From: Streptomyces chartreusis
GTDB taxonomy: Bacteria > Actinomycetota > Actinomycetes > Streptomycetales > Streptomycetaceae
Length of the DNA stretch: 64,000 nucleotides
Reading direction: 5' to 3'
Assembly: GCF_008704715.1 (NCBI RefSeq)
Contig: NZ_CP023689.1
Location: forward strand, 9,486,001 to 9,550,000
Part shown: piece after piece, positions 9,301 to 19,600 of the stretch
How positions within the stretch are numbered: the first letter of the stretch is position 1
How the letters are laid out: the number at the start of each line of letters is the position of its first letter
Made by a program: the position numbers and the translations under genes
Notes under the pieces: generated by a model
Told to the model about the DNA's origin: nothing
What the model saw: only the letters and a program-made list of their open reading frames with translations
The model's database searches: none

Positions 9301-9591
9301 ATGGGAGCGGGCGGCGACAAGGGCAACGGCGAGCGCGTGCGTGCCGTACTGGTCGACGCGGCCGAGGAGAGCGAACGCCGCAACCGCCGCCGGCGCAGCC
9401 CGTGGAACCGCCAGGAGGACGACGACACCTTCCTCGCCCCGGCCTCCCGGGTGGCTACCACCGGCGGCGACGCGCCCGAGGAGGAGACGGAGCCGGGGCG
9501 CAACAGGGCCACCAGTTCCGACTACCTGGAGGAGGACGCCGACGTGTGGGGCACCGAAGAGGGCGGCACACCGGCCGTCATCGGCCGGTGA
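6349..9591 (+). CDS. large repeat protein of the AAWKG family type (type VII-associated)
   Basis: The protein has 1080 residues from GTG 6349, with GAAAGGG upstream. Residues 1-400 are an ordered region carrying ASWKG (W223, G225), matching what I recall of the Streptomyces AAWKG family. Residues about 405-525 are a strongly charged coiled coil with repeated EEQNRQREEDKKYQDELR blocks. Then come NLGDLN repeats and two homologous ~90-residue modules (about 614-704 and 768-864) built of PDGSVTT/FDPDSG strands, which suggests a fibre or beta-solenoid. A Gly/Met-rich stretch precedes a tail containing DVWGTEEGG. No enzyme motif or signal peptide is visible. A role as secreted surface stalk or carrier in the ESX pathway is inferred from context. 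Confidence 0.8.
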   Translation: MADRYDPNSVANLDKFDSAGDPSSDTWATLVTHITGYPVPDRNTIFDTLRSEHGGKLFRMDIPERSLSVLVKDSGFLTNKGEDYDIWFFDSGKKRSIMQARIVFEGRVKAGEEIIFAGPGSDNVHDAQVREGNEFTDYNKDKMSTIPLARYMNGPRAALLALLGGNTTDARFSNLGVPGADVVDLKSFDTTGESFDFAAKFFRDHAVVLKDWEDRFGRDDASWKGEAAEVFRSLLKKIRENYDSYVETFDESPGAGDGTGTGGTVYSRALSLGRKYLEDAANKLLEAWLSWAKSPYYDPHQVLRYVLDDLAQWVDANNVAKTDIKSYTSRYTTTVSHSPQAGFTQVHPEYGDLTDIANWAKVGDKAVKIWSQGVNEYLGKPAAEVQSNLNNHFLDLGDDFSDNVPKPKSTSTASEEYEEKKAKEEQEEINRQNEENRKYQDELREEQNRQREEDKKYQDELREEQNRQREEDKRLQDDLRNEQNQQREEDKKYQDELREEQRREQEEAKRQAEEQAKAMEESLGGINDPNAVTEQNLDGLDDLLNQNNPVTESPGNLGDVNGQGGDQSTLPPGITNLGNLGAVNTGQGGTNNGANDAVTENLGNLGGLNGGSGSVKTPTGGNTQLDAGKLTTDFPDGSSTSFDPDSGVLTTTHPDGSVTTQNLGDGTRVTNPDGSVTSLGDDGKLTTTFPDGSVQTVDPTTGQVSTTDADGTTTTQDLGNLGDLNSQNNNADLGDLGDINSDLPTQSEGDLGDLGNLNTDQNGLETPTGGSTQLSDGDIATDFRDGSRISFDPDSGLLTSTDADGTTTTTDLTHGATVTNPDGSKTSLDNGMLTTEFPDGSKQVIDPDTGIATVTDPQGNTERVDLHDLNSQGRGDTSDILDGLGDLESIGGLDDTGGGTSTQDLSLSDLGVGGGAGGGASGGGVGESYLTADSSGGTGAEPLSDGAADSAGSALAPAAAAGTPGAPGMPGSPGMPMGGMGAGGMGAGGDKGNGERVRAVLVDAAEESERRNRRRRSPWNRQEDDDTFLAPASRVATTGGDAPEEETEPGRNRATSSDYLEEDADVWGTEEGGTPAVIGR

Positions 9592-9639
9592 GCACCGTAC
9601 GGCCGCGGCCTGAGCACCGCGCCGAGACGAATCACACCC

Positions 9640-9664
9640 GGTCCCCGCTTCCGCGGCGGGGCCC
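9640..9664 (+). terminator. possible terminator hairpin after the ASWKG gene
   Basis: GGTCCCCGC and GCGGGGCCC form a 9-bp stem with one mismatch about 50 bases after the stop codon. There is no U-tract, as is common in Streptomyces. Confidence 0.35.
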
Positions 9665-9772
9665 TCACCGGGCAAGATCAGCAGGGCAGTTGACGGACCG
9701 GCGAGCACGACCGGGCGTACGGACCACACGTCCGGACGCACGCGGAGACCGACGGGGAAGGTAGGAGCGGGC

Positions 9773-10228
9773 GTGACGGAACCGCTGGAGAAGCGCCTGG
9801 AGAAGGCGATGGCCGAGCTCCAGGCCGCCCAGGAGGCGGTCGCGCGCACCGAACGCGAGCTGCGGCAGGCGTCGTTCGCGGTCCTCTCCTCCGACCGCGC
9901 GGTCCGTGCCACCGTGGGCCCGCAGGGCGAGCTGTCCGGGATCGAGTTCCTGGAGAACAAGTACCGCGACATGTCCCCCCAGGAGCTGGCCGCCAGCGTC
10001 CTGGAAGCGGCGAACGCGGCACGCCTGAAGATGAACCGGCATGTGATGAAGGCGATGGCGCCCTTCACGGAACCCAGCAGCAACGTGCCGGAGCTGAAGG
10101 GCTTCGAGCTGGACTGGGAGCGGATCTTCGGCCCCGAGGTATTGCGCGACGACGACGAGGACACCGCGCGCGACGACCGGGCCACCCCCGCCTGGCGGGA
10201 CGCGCTCGGCGAGGACGGGGAGGACTGA
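9773..10228 (+). CDS. YbaB/EbfC-like protein of the type VII locus
   Basis: This is a 151-residue protein from GTG 9773 with GGTAGGAGCGGGC upstream. A helical N-terminus (residues 1-30) is followed by a three-stranded segment around RAVRATVGPQGELSGIEF and a helix with MSPQELAASVLEAANAAR. This is the fold pattern of the YbaB/EbfC family (DNA-binding small dimers), here with an acidic extension of about 45 residues at the C-terminus. YbaB-like proteins recur in actinobacterial ESX loci (for example EspL-type), where they act as chaperones or regulators rather than nucleoid proteins. Its stop overlaps the next gene's start (TGATG at 10226-10230), so the two are translationally coupled. Confidence 0.75.
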   Translation: MTEPLEKRLEKAMAELQAAQEAVARTERELRQASFAVLSSDRAVRATVGPQGELSGIEFLENKYRDMSPQELAASVLEAANAARLKMNRHVMKAMAPFTEPSSNVPELKGFELDWERIFGPEVLRDDDEDTARDDRATPAWRDALGEDGED

Positions 10229-10602
10229 TGGGACAGCGTTACTACGTCGACCCGAACCGCATCGAGGCCTTGGCCAGGCAGCTCGAGGAGATCGGCACCC
10301 TGGCCAAGGGCATCACCGAGGAGTTCCTCGACGACCTGGCGCCCACGGTCAGCTGGCCCGGCACCGAGGGCGACTTTGCAGAGAAGGCCAAGCCGCAGGA
10401 GCAGAAGGAACGGCAGACCACCAAGGAGACGATGATGTCCATCCGCGACGCGGTCGTGGGCATCACCGACGCCACGGTCAGCCAGGTCCGCATGATGAAG
10501 GACACCCGCGACCGCAACATCGAGGACGTCGAGCGGGTCAACAACCGCATCGAGACCGATGGGCTGAACGGTGACGGCCCGGGCGGGCATGGCCGCCGCT
10601 GA
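10228..10602 (+). CDS. WXG100-type protein preceding the giant effector
   Basis: This 124-residue protein starts at ATG 10228, overlapping the preceding stop by one base. It shows two long helices around the turn SWPGTEG (W43-P-G45), a valid WXG motif, and a Gly-rich basic C-terminus. WXG100-like genes directly upstream of large polymorphic toxins commonly act as secretion partners or chaperones for the toxin's helical N-terminus. That role is inferred here from the coupling with the YbaB-like gene and the position 81 bases before the 6187-aa protein. No signal peptide or TM segment is present. Confidence 0.78.
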   Translation: MGQRYYVDPNRIEALARQLEEIGTLAKGITEEFLDDLAPTVSWPGTEGDFAEKAKPQEQKERQTTKETMMSIRDAVVGITDATVSQVRMMKDTRDRNIEDVERVNNRIETDGLNGDGPGGHGRR

Positions 10603-10615
10603 CCTCCGCACCGCC

Positions 10616-10645
10616 GGCCGCTCCCGCACCACGCCGGGAGCGGCC
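10616..10645 (+). terminator. strong hairpin (terminator or attenuator) before the giant gene
   Basis: GGCCGCTCCCG (10616-10626) and CGGGAGCGGCC (10635-10645) are perfectly complementary over 11 bp with an 8-base loop, 13 bases after the WXG100 stop codon. It probably limits read-through into the giant gene. No U-tract follows. Confidence 0.6.
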
Positions 10646-10648
10646 GCT

Positions 10649-10677
10649 CCGTCCTGCCCGCACGGCCCACAGGACGG
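10649..10677 (+). promoter_or_regulatory. hairpin covering the ribosome site of the giant gene
   Basis: CCGTCCTG (10649-10656) pairs perfectly with CAGGACGG (10670-10677). The 3' arm contains AGGACGG, the only Shine-Dalgarno-like element upstream of ATG 10684. If folded, the hairpin would hide the ribosome site and repress translation of the 6187-aa protein. Confidence 0.55.
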
Positions 10678-10683
10678 CCCCCG

Positions 10684-13600
10684 ATGAGCATCAAGGCATC
10701 GCCCGAGGTCAACGCGATGATCTTCATCCTCACCGGGGAGAAGCTCATCGACGCCGACGAGGACCTCGCCTACGAGAGCCGCCGGCCCTACTCCGGCCTC
10801 GGCCGCAAGGTGGACCGGCTGTCCTCGTTGATCGACAAGTCGGTCCACGACATCGCCGAGGTGATGCCGGACGACCTGTCCAAGTCGTACGCCAGGGCGA
10901 TGGGCATGCTCATCGACGACGGCGGCAAGAACTACCTGCGCGAGTTCGCCGAACAGCTCGACAAGATCGCCGAGGGCCGGCGGAAGACCTCCATGGACAT
11001 CATGGAGTCCAAGTGGCAGGTCATCGCCGAGGTCATCCGGCTGCTCATCGAGATCGCCATCTACCTGGCGATGTCCTTCTTCACCGGCGGCGCCTCGGCC
11101 AGCCAGATCATGATGGCCAAGCTGCGCAGCCGGTTCCTCATCCTCACCACGCTCACCCACCTGCTGCAGCGGCTGCACCTGGCGCCCTCGCTGACGGAGG
11201 CGTTCGCCGAGGCGTTCACCACCTTCGCGGTGCGGCTGGCGATGATGAACTTCGCCCCGAACGGCCGCCGCCCCGACGGGTTCGACTGGAACGACATCCT
11301 GAAGTCCGCCGCGTTCGGCGCCGCCGCGGGCTTCCTCACCAGCATCTTCGACGACATCGCCAAGAAGATCGTCAAGAGCTGGGACAACAACTTCCTCAAG
11401 AACGGGCCCGACCTCGACTTCAAGCCCAACCCCAACCTGAAGAACACCCCGAACCCCGAGTTCAAGAACAACGGCCCCGGCCCCAACCCCAAGCCGGACC
11501 CCGACCCCGGGCCCACCCCGAAGGACCGGCCGGACCCCGTTCCGAACGCGAACGGCCCGAACGCGAACGGCCCGGGCCTCACGAACAACCCGCCGGTGAC
11601 CTTCCGGAACAACCCGCTCTCCTTCCGGAACAACCCGAACCTGTGGCGGAACAACCAGATCCTGCGCAACAACGCCGACCGGCCGGGCGCGCTGGCCGGC
11701 CACTACGGGATCAAGGGGACGGCCGACTTCCTCGCCGCCGGCGCCGGCGAGGCACTCGCGGAGATCCTGATCAAGGGCGCCTTCGACGGCGACTGGTCCA
11801 CGAGCTGGTCCACCTTCGTCGGCGCGGGCATCAGCAGCCAGGTCGAGGCCACGCTCACCGACACCGCCCTCAACAGCGGCGCCGAACTGCGCCACATCAT
11901 CGACAAGTTGCGCAACCAGCCGCCCACCGTCTCCGCCGACACCGGTGACACGGGCGACACCAGGGACTCCGACACCCGGGACACCGCCGACTCCTCACGC
12001 ACCCAGGACGGCGACGGCCCGGACCGCACCGGCGGCCCCGCGAACACGGACCTCACGGGCGGCGCCGTCTCCACGCGTACGTCCCCCACGCCCAGTTCCG
12101 TGGACAGCCCGCCGCCGTACACGAGCCAGGACCCTCCGCTCTACAGCACCCAGGACCCTCCGCCGTACTCCCCGGGCTCGTTGCCCGCGACGGCCGCCGA
12201 GAACGCCCTGTGGCAGCAGGTCCACAACGGCCCCGCCGACGTCCGCGAGCAGGCCCTGCACGACATCGCCGCCCTGCGCGGCGCCCAGCCGCCCGGCAAC
12301 GCGGAGATCGACGTCCGCGACAGCCTGCACGGCAACCTCTCGCAGATACCCGAGGTCCGCGTGCTGCCCGCCGGAGACGGCCCGGCGGTCCAGGTCGACG
12401 CCGACGAGGTCCGCCGCGCCCTGGACGGCTTCGGCACGCCGACGACGGTGGAGGACTCGCTCGACGGGTTGGGGTCCTCGGGGAGCGACACCACCGGCAC
12501 ATCGGATGTGACCGTACAGAACAGCGTGGACGGGACAGTCGAGCAGGAGGCGCCGGGCCAGGTCGGTGGCAACCCCGCCGCGTCCAACGGCTCCCAGACG
12601 GCACCCGGGACCGGCAACAGCGCCCGTCCCGGTGGCGCGCCCGCGACGGGAGGCAGCCAGACTCCCTCCGGCTCGCAGCCCCAGAGCACCCGCACCCCGG
12701 ACGTCACGGCGACGCCGGACGGCCCGCAGATCACGCAGGACGGCTCCGCACAACCCTCCGTGACCTCGGAAACCTCCGCTTCCACGGAGGCCCCCTCTTC
12801 TCCTACGACGACCCACTCCTCGGAGACCGCCAACTCGGCCGACACCACCGGCACTTCGGAGGGCTCCTCCGAGAATGTCCTCACCCCGGACGCCGACATC
12901 ACCAACGCTCCGCCGAAGGTGAGCACCACAGGGTCCTACGCCCACACCGGCGACGTAAGCCAGGCGCCGCCGCTGACGATCGTCGTCTCGGAGGGGGCGA
13001 TGCCGGGGGAGGGGTCCCCGGAGGCTGCCGACCTGCTGGACCGGGCCGGGGCCGACCGGGCCGTCGTGCTGGGACCTGCGGTCACGCCGGACGGTGCCGG
13101 GCGGCCGGTTCGCGCCGCCGTCGAGCTGACTCGGGAGGGGCCGGGCGCACCGGTCCGCGTACGCCCGCTCACGGGCCCCGCGCCGACCCTGACGCGGGAC
13201 AACACCACGGTCACGACCGAGACGGCATTCCCCGGCGCGGACATCCTGCTGCCGCTCGCCGACGCCCTCGGCCCCGCACCCCGCCCCGCCACCCAGAGCA
13301 CCGCGACGACCGACGGCGACCCGGTGAGCACCACCACCACCGCCCCGCCGCCCAAGAAGGTGCTCACCGAGTCCTCAACGCCCGTGCACAGCAACGGAAT
13401 CACCTCCGATTCCACGGTCTCCACCCTCCCCGCCGCGGCCAAGCTCGCCACCCTGTCCCGCCCCTGGACGGAGACGGCCACCGACCTGCACCTGGAGTCG
13501 GAACACACCAACGGCACCGGCGGCAACGCGCCCGGCACCGGCGGCGGACGCGGACCCGGCGACGACGGCACCCCGCCCCCGCCTCCACCCGCGACGCAGG

Positions 13601-16600
13601 ACACGAGCACGCCCGCGCCCCCCATGGCCGTCCCGCCGCAGGGCCGCATCATCGTGCGGCCGGCGGACAGCGCGGACGACGAAGCCACCTCCGACGACGG
13701 CAACACCTCCACCCCTGAGCCGGCGGTCACCACTCTTGACGGCCACTCGGTCCCGCTGACGCAGCTGCGGCGCTGGGTGCCGGGGTCCGCCGTAAAGCCG
13801 CAGCCGGGGCGGGCCGTTCAGACGCTGACCATCTCGCAGAGCCCCGCCGAGGACGGTACGTCGCGTGACGCGGGCCGTCGGGCGCTGCTCGGCCAGGACA
13901 CCTTCCGCGGGGTGCGCACCACTTCGGGTCCGACCCCGTCGGCCCCGCCCCGCACGGTGTTCACCGGACCGCCGGCCGCCCTCCCCGGGGCCGGCACCGA
14001 CCAGGGCGCCGACTACTTCGTGGGGCACGGCACCGCGCGTACCGTCACGCTGGGCACCGACGACGCGGCACGCCCCACCGTCAAGGTCAGCGGTGTGCAG
14101 CTCGGCGAGGTGCTCAAGTCCTGGGCGCAGGACGGCGATCAGCAGCGACCGCTCGTGCTGTTCTCCTGCGAGACCGGTCAGCAGCCGCTGGTGGCGGGGC
14201 TACCGGTGGCCCAGCACGTGGCGAACCGCACCGGACGGCCGGTGTACGCCCCGACCACCGAGGTCGGCACGGCCAGGGACCGGGACGGCGACGTCCGCGC
14301 GGTACTCACCCAGGGCGCGGACGGGCCGGGACGCTGGCGGCTGTTCACCCCGGAGCCCGGCGGCGCCGACCTGGACGCGCTGGCCCGCGACGCCGGTCTG
14401 CACACTGGCCCGGAACCCGCCGACGCCTTCGCCCGGGCGCGTACCCTCCAGCACATCCGCACCCTGCGCGACGCGCTCGGCCCGGACGCCGAACAGCATC
14501 CGGAGAACCGGGAGTTGCTCGCCGGGCTGGCGTACGTGGACGGGCTGCGCTGGCTCAGTCCGGCCACCGCGGCCCGCTACGGCGACGGCCGGATGACGCC
14601 GGACCTGCTGCGCCGGATGGTCTCCGACCGGCCCGGCGTCACGGTCGATCCGGCGACCGGACCGACGACGCAGCAGTACACCGAGTTTCTGCGCGCCGCG
14701 GCCGAGTTGCGCTCCACCGCCGGACCGGACACGACACTCGACGCCCTGCTGCCCCCGCCGCCGCCCACGCTCCCGCCGGGCACCCTGGTCTCGCCGGAGG
14801 ACGTGCGCGGGCTCGGCTACGCGCCGTCCGCGCAGATCACCTGGTCGCTCTCCAGCACCCCGCTGCCGCTGTCCGAGCTGGGACTGAGCGCCGAGGACGC
14901 CGCCGAACTCGCCCGGCGCAGGCCCGACCTGGCGCCCGCGCCGAGCCGCCCGGAGAGCCTCGCCGAGGACCTGGCCCTGTTCAGCAAGGACGCCACGACC
15001 GCGGACGGCGTGCGAGCGGACGGCCGGGACTTCCGGCGGCTGGACACCCCCGGCGGCGGCAACTGCCTGTTCCGGGCACTGCTCGACAGCGCGCGCAGCC
15101 AGGACGTACCGCCGGCGTGGGCCGCGCGCAACGTCGCCGGGCTGCGTGGACTGCTGCGTGACCGGATAGCCGGGTCGGAACTGGCCGCCGCGGCGGCCGA
15201 GGCCACCCCGGACCCAGTGCTCGCCGTGGTGGACGACCTGCGGATGACCGCGCTCGCAGGGGTGCGGAACCCCGACGCGCAGCGCAGGATCACCCAACGC
15301 TGGAACGGCATCGCGCAGGCCGTCGTCAATGACGGCGACGCCCGGCGGTGGCGGCGCATCCTCCGTGACAGCGGCTATCCGCAACTCGCCGAGATAGCGC
15401 CCACGCCCGACGACGCACGTCGGCTGGGCACCGAGGGACTCCTCGCCGCGGCGGCCGAACACGCCGGGCTGTGGGCCTCCCCGTTCGCCGACGTGCTCCC
15501 GCAGGCGCTGGCCCACACCCTCGACCTCGATCTGCGCCTGGTCCAGGCCGACCCGCACGCACCGGCCAACACCTTCGTCACCCCCCTCCACCCCGGCGGC
15601 AGCGGCGGCACCCTGCACCTGGCCTACAACGGCACCGACCACTTCGACGCCCTGGTCCCGGCCAACGCCCCGCTCACCCCCGAACCGGACACCGTCACGA
15701 CCCCCGCGGACCCGGCCACCGACGAGCCGGAAGGCGACGACCCCTTCGGTGAGTGGCTGCGCGGCATGGGCGGGATCACCGACCTCGACAGCCCCGACAC
15801 CGAAACGTCCGACCGGGGTGACCCGGTGCCGCTGGAGACGCAGCTCGAACGGCACCGCCCGGCCCGCCTGCTGACCGGGCCGGACGCCCGGCCACCGGGC
15901 ACGGCACCGCGCACCGTCACCTTCGAGGACGGCAGCCGGCTGCCCACCGTCCTCATCGACCCCGGCGCCGATCCGGATCCGGACGACGGCGGCCCCGAGT
16001 CCCGCACCGACAGCACCCGAAGGAGCCGGCCTACCGGCCTCTTCGCCGGCCCTGGCGTCCTCACCCTGCGCTCGCCCGAGCAGGTCGCCGCGGAGATCCT
16101 CGGGCAGCTGCCGAAGAAGCTGCGCGACCAGTTCGACGAGGCGGAACTGCTGCGCCTGCTGACCGACCAGCCCGGAGCCTTCACCGCCCCACGCGGCGCA
16201 CGCTTCGTGGGCCGGGAGAAGTCCGGCGTCGGCCACGAGATGACCGTCGAGGCCATCCCGTACCACCGCTGGGAACGCTTCTCCGACGTGAACGGCGGCA
16301 CCACCCGCCTGGACACCATGCGGCGCGGCCAGGCCGGCACTGGCGGCGGGCGCAGTGTCGGCCACGGCCGCCGGATCGCCGCCGCGCTGGGCATGGGCCC
16401 ACCGCTCAACTGGCTGCTGAAGATCGGCGTTTCGCTGGGCTGGACCCGCCGTACCGACTACTCCCTCGGTACCCAGGCGTACCACCAGACCGAGCACCGC
16501 GCCCACGAGGGCTCGCACCTGCACCTGGACGACGTCCACTACCGGGTACGGGTGGAGCGCGTCACCGAGGCGCCGAAGGCCACGGGCCCGGCCACTTCGC

Positions 16601-19600
16601 CCGCGACGGCCCCGACTTGGCGGCGCAGCCAGGTGCACACCGCCCGGTTCGCCATGCGGGACGGACTGAGCTGGCGGCTGCCCGACGACCTCACCGTGCC
16701 GTTCAACGGACCCCGCCGGGCACCGGAGACGCTCACCTTCCCGGACGGGACCGAGCCACGGATGACCGACACCACGGGACTGCACCTGGTCGACCCGCCG
16801 GAGGACATCGCGCTCGCCATCTCCGGGGCCCGCCCCGGCAGTTCGGCGCACCGCACACTGATCTCGTACGTCCGTCCGGGACGGCTGCTCGCCCTGTTCG
16901 GGCGGTTCTCCGGGCCGGTCAGCGGACCCGAGTTGACGCGGGGGAGCGGGCAGCACCCGCTGGGGCACCTCGTCGTGGAGCGGTCGATCCCGCACCGGGC
17001 CACCCTGGTCGCCGAGTCGGTCAAGGCGGAGCTGCGCGACCTCACCCAGACCACGTACCAGAACGAGCGCGGCCACGTTCGCGACACCCGCTTCGGCGTC
17101 CAGATCACCGCCGGTCCCAACTACACCCTCGTCGGCCCGGAGGCCGACGTACGCCTCCAGGGCGGGCCGCTCGTCCGCGCGGACCTCAGCTCCGGGCGCG
17201 GCCACTACCTCGGCACCGACGCGGCCCGCAAGACCACCGGCCGGCTGCGCAACCACCCGGTCGCGCTCTACCGGGTGGAGCGCACCCTCATGGTGCGCAA
17301 GGCCGGCGAACCGGCGTCCGCGGCCCGCGCGGTGCGGGTGGTCAGCCTGGACTGGATCTCCACCCAGGACGCACGCCGACTGGCCGGCTGGGACAGCCGT
17401 ACGCCCGGACAGACGGGCCCGAACCCGGACGCCGAGCCGCCGGTGCCGTGGTACCTCACCCGGGAGGACCCGGTACACCTCAGCGGCCAGGTCCGCGCCG
17501 AGGGCTTCCGCCCCGACCGCCCGCAGAACCCCGTGCCGACCCCGGGGGAGAGCGGACAGCAGAACCCCGTGCCGATCCAGGGGGACAACGCACAGCAGAA
17601 CCCGCCGCAGAACCAGGACGGGCAGCCCGCCCCGCCGGACCCCCTGCGCGCCTTCGCCGACTCCGTCCTCGACACCCTGCACCGCTCCTACCCGTCGCTG
17701 TTCGTGCCACCGCTGATGCTGCGATACCCGCGGCTGGCCCGGTTCTGGTACGGCGACGGGCGGATGCGGACCGCGCTGCACAACGACCGTCAGGTCCGCG
17801 AGGCGCTCAACCGGCCCAGCCTGGCGCAGAGTCTGGACGACCTGACCACCACCGGCGTGCCGGTCACCCTCACCGAGGACGGCAAGGTGCGCCGCGGCCA
17901 CCACACGCTGATCCTGCGGGCGAGGCTCACCGACCGCCGGTTCGAGACCACCATGAGCGAACGCTCGCTGCGCAACGCGGTGATCGGCACCGAGGTGTCC
18001 GGCCAGGGGCAGCAGGCCTCCGTCACCCTGTCCGGCGGTGTCGAGCTGGGCATCTCCCCGCGCGACCACGACAAGGTGCCCGAGGCGGGGGTGCCGCGCC
18101 AGACCGGCAACGTGTCCGTGGGCGCCCGCTACGCCAAGACCGACCAGAAGGCCACCCGCAGCACGGCCGCGGTCACCCACGACCACCTGATGTTCCAGAA
18201 CGGCGCCGACCTCTACAGCTACCAGGTGGAACTGGGCGCCTCCTTCGAGGGACACCGCCGCCCGCGCGGCTGGGCCCGGCTCGCCTCGCTCGGCCTCCTC
18301 GGCGCCGGTGTCTTCGTCAGCAAGGTCGAGGAGCGCCCGCTGTTCAACCGCGGCAGCGAGACCGTGGGTCGCGTGGAGCTGGCCGTGCCTGCGGCGCACG
18401 GCTCCGACCGGCACGCCCCCGCCGACCCGCCGCCCACCGGACCGGCGCCGGCACCCGCACCCGTGCGGCTCTCCGCCGTCGAGGCCGACCAACTCCTCGA
18501 CGGCACCCGCCCGTTGCCGAGGACGGACTCGGCGAGCCAGGGTCTCGTCCGCAGGCTGCTGCGCGCCCCGCACGTGGTGCTCAGCACCGAGGGCGGCGCA
18601 CAGCGCCAGCAGCTGGTGCAGGACACCGCCGACCGCGCCTCCGGCACCTCCTGGCACGTCAGCGCGCCCGGCGCCCCGGTGCGCAGCGCACTGCGCCGGG
18701 CGATGGCCAACCTCCACGTGGCCGGTCAACTCGGCCAGTACCTGGGCCCGTTCGGCTCCCGCATCACCGGACTCAACGGCGCAGGACCGCTCCAGACCCA
18801 CTACCTGAAGGCCGCGGTCCGCGGCGAACTGGACAACCTGCGGGTCAAGAGCGACCCGAAGGCGGCCAGCCTCGAAGCGACCATCGGCAACGAGCACCGT
18901 GTGGCCGGCAGTACGAGCACCGTCTCGCGCACCACCCTCGGCGTCCAGGGCGCCGACATGCCCCTCCAGCAGGCCCCCGGCGGACCGGCCGTCGTCGGCT
19001 CCTACTCGACCGCCCTCCAGTACGCCTGGGGCAAGGGCCGCAGCGTCGCCCAGACCCTCACCCGGGGACGCAACACGACCCTCACCTACGCCGGCCGGAT
19101 GTACCTGGTGGTCGCCGACGCCGCCGAGACCGTCGCCGTACGGGACCGCTGGACGGCCGCGATGGGCACCGTCGGCACCCGTGTCGGCGCCGGGATCAGC
19201 TCCGCCGCCGGACGGCTGTCCGAGGGTCTCGGCCGCGCACTCGCCCCGCGCCGGGCCGCCGCCGCGCTCCAACGGGTCCGCGACGCGGTGATGTTCCACC
19301 TGCCCATGCAGGACGTCATCGAGGCCGGGCTCGCCCCCGACGGCCTCGGTACCGACACCCCGCGCAACCTCGGGCGCGGCTACCGCGTGCCGCCCTTCCT
19401 GCGCGGCCGCCGCTTCCCGGGCCACCCGAGCGGTCAGCTCGACGCGAGCCATGCCGCCCAGCAGCTCATGGGGCGGATGACGAAGATCGGCGTGTCCTCG
19501 CACGACCGGGAACAGGTCCTCCAGCGGCTCTCCCCGGACTTCCTGCGCGCCCATCTGCACGAGCTGACGACCGACGGAATGACCCTGCCGGTGCGCTACC

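Noticed and set aside
6283..11895. A very long open frame on the minus strand opposite the ASWKG gene and its neighbours
   Set aside because: It is antisense to well-supported plus-strand genes, its residues are low-complexity valine/glycine/arginine runs without domains, and such antisense frames are normal in very GC-rich DNA.
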